Origin: Sedimenticola sp.
Lineage (GTDB): Bacteria > Pseudomonadota > Gammaproteobacteria > Chromatiales > Chromatiaceae
Reading direction: 5' to 3'
Length of the DNA: 50,802 nt
Assembly: GCA_026983675.1 (NCBI GenBank)
Contig: JALSTP010000129.1
Span: forward strand, 1 to 50,802
Shown here one piece after another: positions 50,228 to 50,802 of the stretch. Position numbers and translations under genes: made by a program. The stretch's first letter is position 1. Every line of letters starts with the position of its first letter. The notes under the pieces are model-generated. The model ran no database searches. It saw only the letters and a program-made list of their open reading frames with translations, and was not told where the DNA came from.

Positions 50228-50257
50228 AGTCTAGAGCAGTTACGGTTGCCGTGTCAA
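50228..50257 (-). promoter_or_regulatory. Candidate nuo operon promoter
   Basis: Minus strand: perfect TTGACA (50252-50257), 18-nt spacer, TAGACT (50228-50233). It lies between the tRNA-Leu terminator and nuoA, leaving a leader of about 65 nt. Confidence 0.6.
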
Positions 50258-50316
50258 GCAGCCATTTAAATTACTATTCCTTTCTATTCAATGGGTTATG
50301 TTTATTTTTAGGACAT

Positions 50317-50350
50317 AAAAAAGCGGAATTGCGAGAAACCGCAATTCCGT
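50317..50350 (-). terminator. Intrinsic terminator after tRNA-Leu
   Basis: Minus strand: ACGGAATTGC, loop, GCAATTCCGC then TTTTTT. It should separate the secG/tRNA-Leu transcript from nuo. Confidence 0.85.
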
Positions 50351-50357
50351 CTCGAAA

Positions 50358-50442
50358 TGGTGCCGATGGCCGGATTTGAACCGGCACGGCTTGCGCCACT
50401 GCCCCCTCAAGACAGCGTGTCTACCAATTCCACCACATCGGC
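50358..50442 (-). tRNA. tRNA-Leu (GAG)
   Basis: 85 nt with encoded CCA and a class II variable arm (GTGGCGCAAGCCGT). Acceptor GCCGATG pairs with CATCGGC, discriminator A. The anticodon loop TTGAGGG gives GAG, reading CUC and CUU. The D arm GTGGAATTGGTAGACAC is typical of leucine tRNAs. Confidence 0.96.
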
Positions 50443-50466
50443 AAATTCAGGTGTTTTCACCCAGGA

Positions 50467-50802
50467 TCAGTTCGACTTCTTCTCCACCTCGCCTGCCTTT
50501 TTGGCCGGAGCCGCCACGGCGGGAGCAGACCCCTCGGCTGCTCCATTGGCGGCAGGCACTTGCGGAACGGCGCCACCTGCTGCCTCACCGGCCTGCTGCC
50601 CCTCTTTGGGAACCGCCGGAACGGCGCTGGGCGCCACCGGCGGTGGCACCGCCTTTTTCTGCTGTTCGGCGGGCACCACCGAATCCATCAACCCGGGCGC
50701 CTCGACGCTTTTGCTGGCGAAATACGCAAGGGTCATACTGGTGAGAAAAAATAGTGTAGCCAAAAGCGCGGTGGCCCGCGTCAGGAACGAGGCCGCCCCA
50801 CG
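50467..50802 (-). CDS. secG: Preprotein translocase subunit SecG, C-terminal part
   Basis: The reading frame runs off the right edge, so the N-terminus and first membrane helix are missing. The segment beginning RGAASFLTRATALLATLFFLTSMTLAYFA covers the conserved loop and the second helix of SecG, matching the E. coli FMTRMTALLATLFFIISLVL. The tail of about 80 residues is rich in Ala, Pro and Lys, as in many SecG proteins, and ends KKSN. SecG stimulates SecYEG export. The neighbouring tRNA-Leu is the usual arrangement in gammaproteobacteria. Confidence 0.93.
   Translation of the reverse strand, partial: RGAASFLTRATALLATLFFLTSMTLAYFASKSVEAPGLMDSVVPAEQQKKAVPPPVAPSAVPAVPKEGQQAGEAAGGAVPQVPAANGAAEGSAPAVAAPAKKAGEVEKKSN

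Overview
The window is GC-rich chromosomal DNA from a bacterium, most likely a gammaproteobacterium outside the enterics. Supporting signs are IscR with the E. coli-type Cys92/Cys98/Cys104/His107 ligands, a DUF1249 (YqiB) gene, a secG - tRNA-Leu - nuo junction, and nuoC and nuoD as separate genes. Complete Hyp maturation factors, an all-subunit NADH dehydrogenase, PEP synthase and PEP carboxylase would suit a respiratory, possibly hydrogen-using chemolithotroph. That lifestyle is inference: no hydrogenase, Calvin-cycle or sulfur-oxidation genes lie in the window.

Layout. 1-13.7 kb is mostly housekeeping: an orphan membrane histidine kinase, iscR, DUF1249, a CAPC thioredoxin, adk, htpG behind a heat-shock-like promoter, phosphoglucomutase, ppsA, then an outer-membrane beta-barrel gene and an unrecognised lipoprotein. 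13.9-20.4 kb has tRNA-Val(GAC), a secreted protein made of 12 short repeats grouped as 4 x 3 ahead of a peptidoglycan-binding domain, an unrecognised 387-residue protein, ppc, and an ArsR repressor. 20.5-25 kb is an RND efflux operon (adaptor plus pump) with a palindromic operator candidate. 25-31 kb is a tightly overlapping hypABCDEF operon. 31.3-34.1 kb is a translationally coupled MerR / VIT-VWA pair. 34.2-35.3 kb has the initiator tRNA and a YceI protein. 35.6-50.2 kb is the full 14-gene nuoA-N operon, followed by tRNA-Leu(GAG) and the 3' end of secG.

The main non-genic signal is a dispersed family of miniature inverted-repeat elements. Their ends read TTATTAACCCGGCAACA and most ends are flanked by TA, as expected if insertion duplicated a TA. 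One full 248-bp copy lies at 35350-35597, one 86-bp hairpin copy at 25002-25087, a copy cut by the window edge at 1-137, and several solo ends lie in other intergenic gaps. The 86-bp copy supplies the hypF stop codon. A second, unrelated 167-bp element (33926-34092, 20-bp perfect terminal repeats) supplies the stop codon of the VIT-VWA gene.

The best candidates for undescribed biology are the MerR/VIT-VWA pair, the nested-repeat peptidoglycan-binding protein with its divergent unknown neighbour, and the TA-flanked element family as a source of stop codons, terminators and possibly operators.
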